64,000 nucleotides of DNA, taken from assembly GCA_903789635.1 (NCBI GenBank), contig CAIFEY010000007.1:1-64000 (forward strand), written 5' to 3'. A program made the translations under genes and the position numbers. Under the pieces are notes generated by a model. It was given only the letters and a program-made list of their open reading frames with translations, made no database searches and was not told where the DNA came from. Source of the DNA: an uncultured Eubacteriaceae bacterium (GTDB lineage: Bacteria > Bacillota > Clostridia > Peptostreptococcales > Anaerovoracaceae). Of the stretch, positions 61,275-64,000 are shown in pieces. Within the stretch, counting starts at the first letter, position 1. The number at the start of each line of letters is the position of its first letter.

Positions 61275-62630
61275 TTAAATGGATAATTTGCTCGTATTGG
61301 TCCAAATGCCCATTTTCTCCGCGTCCTTGATCAGCTCGTCGCGGAAGTCCGGGTGGGCGATGTTGATCAGCGCCTCGGCACGCTTCCACGTCGACTGGCC
61401 CTTCAGCATCGCAGCGCCGTATTCGGTGACGACGTAGTGGACTGCCGCGCGCGGCGTCGTGATGATGGAGCCGAGCGGGAGGGCAGGCTTGATCAGCGAT
61501 TCCACGCTGCCGTCCTTCTTCTTCCTCGTGGAGTGCAGGCAGATGAAGCTCTTTCCTCCGTTGGAGCCGTATGCGCCCTGGACAAAGTCGAGCTGGCCGC
61601 CGGTACCGCTGATGTGCTGGAATCCCGCGGATTCCGCGTTGACCTGGCCGAACAGGTCCAGATCGATCGCGCCGTTGACCGAGATCATCTTATCGATGCT
61701 GCTGATCACCTGCACGTTGTTGACGTAGCTGACCGGAGCGGCAAAGCACTTCATATTATTATCCAGGAAGTCGTAGAGCCTCCTGGTGCCTCCTGCGAAC
61801 GCGTAGACGATCTTTCCCGGGATGGAGGAGTGGCTGCTGGTCAGCTTTCCGGCCTCGTACAGGTCGACGTAGGCGTCGGTGAGCATCTCCGTGTGCGCGC
61901 CCAGGTCGGTGCGGTCGGACTCGCAGAGCATCTGCCCGATCATGTTCGGCAGGGCGCCGATGCCAAGCTGCAGCGTGCTTCCGCTCTCGATCAGGTCGAC
62001 GACCGTCTCGGCGATTTTTCGGTGGTCCTCGTCGGCAGGGCGGGACTTAATCTCCGGGATGTCCGGGTTGTTTCCTTCCACGACCGCGTCGACGTCGCAG
62101 AGGTTCAGGTCTGTCTGCATGCCGTGCACGAACGGCAGCTTCTCGTTCGTCTCCACGATAACGGTCTTGGCGCTCTTCAGGTAGCCGCGCACGTCCGTCA
62201 GGGCAGGGCCGATGTTGAAATTTCCCCACTTGTCCATCGGTGTCGTCTGGATGATCAGGACGTCCGCCGGGGCCTCCTGCTCCCAGTACTTAGGGCTCTC
62301 GCGGAAGAAGATCGGCGTGAACCAGCAGCGCCCGTCCTTGCTGCGCTTCCTGTCCAGGCCGCTGAAGTGGCCGCAGGTGAAGCGGATCTGGTCGTTGCTT
62401 TCCGTCTCCAGAGAAACCGCAGGCTCGTGCATCGACAGGGTGTTGACGAGTTCGAGGTGGTCGACCTCGCCGTTCTTCAGGCGCTCCGCGAGTGCCTCAT
62501 CGACGGCGTGCGGCGCGGTATAGCCGAATCCGTAGCTGATGCGGTCTCCGGACTTGACCAGTGCTGCCGCCTGCTGCGGCGTCATTTTCTTCTCCTGATA
62601 TTTCGCTTCTAGTTCGGATAATCTGTACAT
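61275..62630 (-). CDS. Acetyl-CoA hydrolase/transferase family (4-hydroxybutyrate or butyryl-CoA:acetate CoA-transferase-like)
   Basis: 'TPQQAAALVKSGDRISYGFGYTAPHAVDEAL', 'LQLGIGALPNMIGQML', 'VTEYGAAMLKGQS'. Confidence 0.88.
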   Translation of the reverse strand: MYRLSELEAKYQEKKMTPQQAAALVKSGDRISYGFGYTAPHAVDEALAERLKNGEVDHLELVNTLSMHEPAVSLETESNDQIRFTCGHFSGLDRKRSKDGRCWFTPIFFRESPKYWEQEAPADVLIIQTTPMDKWGNFNIGPALTDVRGYLKSAKTVIVETNEKLPFVHGMQTDLNLCDVDAVVEGNNPDIPEIKSRPADEDHRKIAETVVDLIESGSTLQLGIGALPNMIGQMLCESDRTDLGAHTEMLTDAYVDLYEAGKLTSSHSSIPGKIVYAFAGGTRRLYDFLDNNMKCFAAPVSYVNNVQVISSIDKMISVNGAIDLDLFGQVNAESAGFQHISGTGGQLDFVQGAYGSNGGKSFICLHSTRKKKDGSVESLIKPALPLGSIITTPRAAVHYVVTEYGAAMLKGQSTWKRAEALINIAHPDFRDELIKDAEKMGIWTNTSKLSI

Positions 62631-62904
62631 CTCTGAAAACCTCTTTCCATATATATGATAGGTAATTGATTGTTGATTGGTCTTTTTTTTACTATACCGC
62701 ATAACGGGGGAACTTGTGTGGGCATCATGAAAGACCGATCATGTATACATGATTATTTGTGCGTGCGCATATCCAATGCCGATTTGAATTGTCCGCAGTC
62801 ATTAAATTTCATGAAATTTAATAGTGGGACAAAATCGGCCCGGGGCAGGGGAATAAACGCCCTGCGGACGGCCGCAATGCCAACGCCGGTCCCGCATGCG
62901 AGAA

Positions 62905-62952
62905 CAGGGCTGCAGCTCCGGAAACGTCTCCGCTCCCGGGGCCGCAGCCCTG
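62905..62952. other. GC-rich inverted repeat (possible terminator)
   Basis: CAGGGCTGCAGCTCCGG...CCGGGGCCGCAGCCCTG, 17-bp arms, no clear T tract. Confidence 0.6.
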
Positions 62953-63026
62953 CAGTCTAAATGAATTTATGTATGGTAATGTTGTAGGTTAAATTGCAAA
63001 TAGGTTCGATTCGGGATCAGCCGGTA

Positions 63027-64000
63027 TTAACGCATGTTCTTCAGGAATGCGATGTATCCGAGCAGTGCCTCGTAAACGTCGAGCTTGCTGACAACCTCGT
63101 TCGGAGCGTGCATGCCCAGAACTGCGACGCCGCTGTCGATGACATCCATGCCGTAGTTGGCCATGATGTAAGCGATCGTGCCGCCGCTTCCCTCGTCAAC
63201 CTTTCCGAGCTCTGCGGTCTGGAAGTATACGTTGGCGTCGTCGAATACGCGGCGAACCTTGGCGATGTACTCAGCATTGGCATCGTTGGAGCCGGACTTG
63301 CCTCTGGCTCCGGTGTACTTGTTCAGTACCAGGCCCTTTCCGAGGTATGCGCAGTTGTTCTTGTCCATGACCTCAGGATAGAGCGGATCGAATCCTGCGC
63401 TGACGTCGGAGGACAGCATCGTGGAATTTCTCAGTGTGCGTGCGACTGCCGTCATGTGGTTTACGCCGAGTGCCTCGAGAACTTCACCGACGGTCTCCTC
63501 GAAGAAGTGGGACTGCATTCCGGTTGCACCCATGCTGCCGATCTCTTCCTTATCGACGAGCAGGCAGATGCAGGTGCGCTCAACGGACTCCGGCAGCTCG
63601 AGCATTGCGCGGTAGGATGGGAATGCGCAGACGCGGTCGTCGTGGCCGTGGCTCAGGATCATGCTGCGGTCGAGTCCCATGTCTCTGGCCTTTCCGGCAG
63701 GAACGACCTCGATCTCGGCGGACAGGAAGTCCTCTTCCTCGATTCCGTAAGTCTCCTTCAGGAGCTTCAGGAACATGTCCTTAACGGAAGGCTCGTCGTC
63801 TTCCTTCTCACCCTTCAGCGGCTGGCTTCCGACCAGGACGTCCAGCTTCTCGCCCTCGATGACGGTGCTGGCCTTCTTGTCCATCTGCTTGGCAGAAAGG
63901 TGGATCAGCAGGTCCATGACAGCGAATACCGGATCGTCGTCCTTCTCGCCGATGTTAATCTGTACGACTGTGCCGTCTTTCTTTGCCACGACACCGTGCA
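63027..64000 (-). CDS. M18-family aminopeptidase (5' end beyond window)
   Basis: 'VSAGFDP', 'DKEEIGSMGATGMQSHFFEE', 'GVAVLGMHAPNEVVSKLDVYEA'; frame stays open to 64000 ('HGVVAKKDGTVVQINIG'). Confidence 0.9.
   Translation of the reverse strand, partial: HGVVAKKDGTVVQINIGEKDDDPVFAVMDLLIHLSAKQMDKKASTVIEGEKLDVLVGSQPLKGEKEDDEPSVKDMFLKLLKETYGIEEEDFLSAEIEVVPAGKARDMGLDRSMILSHGHDDRVCAFPSYRAMLELPESVERTCICLLVDKEEIGSMGATGMQSHFFEETVGEVLEALGVNHMTAVARTLRNSTMLSSDVSAGFDPLYPEVMDKNNCAYLGKGLVLNKYTGARGKSGSNDANAEYIAKVRRVFDDANVYFQTAELGKVDEGSGGTIAYIMANYGMDVIDSGVAVLGMHAPNEVVSKLDVYEALLGYIAFLKNMR

Noticed and set aside
61353-62612. 419-aa plus-strand ORF
   Set aside because: Antisense shadow of the CoA-transferase gene.

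Overview
This 64-kb window is a chromosomal replication-origin region of a fairly GC-rich anaerobic Firmicute. It looks Clostridia-like, but I cannot fix the taxon from the sequence alone. The origin lies at about 27.48-27.85 kb, between divergent dnaA and rpmH. Leftward (minus strand) are dnaA-dnaN-recF-gyrB-gyrA followed by an rsbW-like/sigB-like pair. Rightward (plus strand) are rpmH-rnpA-yidD-yidC-jag-mnmE-mnmG-rsmG-parA-parB-gdpP-rplI-dnaB-dnaD-like-ftsB/divIC-like-rnmV-rsmA. Two parS sites flank parAB. Distal segments hold housekeeping genes (rlmH, walJ-like, rnhA, rpsF-ssb-rpsR, alr, purA, purB, plsC-like, rubredoxin) and accessory modules. The accessory modules are: (i) a low-GC island at 12.3-16.4 kb with two secreted proteins sharing a C-terminal FnIII-like module, divergent from a double-HTH protein; (ii) an NhaC-type transporter/corrinoid protein/UroD-family methyltransferase operon; (iii) a two-component system whose response regulator is frameshifted. 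The most notable candidates are a DnaD-like protein fused to what looks like the N-terminal Zn module of a DnaI/DnaC helicase loader with no AAA+ loader next to it, a TM-less GdpP, the corrinoid operon, the FnIII/HTH island and a 108-bp nested palindrome at 8.6 kb. No rRNA, tRNA, CRISPR array or intact transposase was recognised. All product names come from reading protein motifs; no database search was run.
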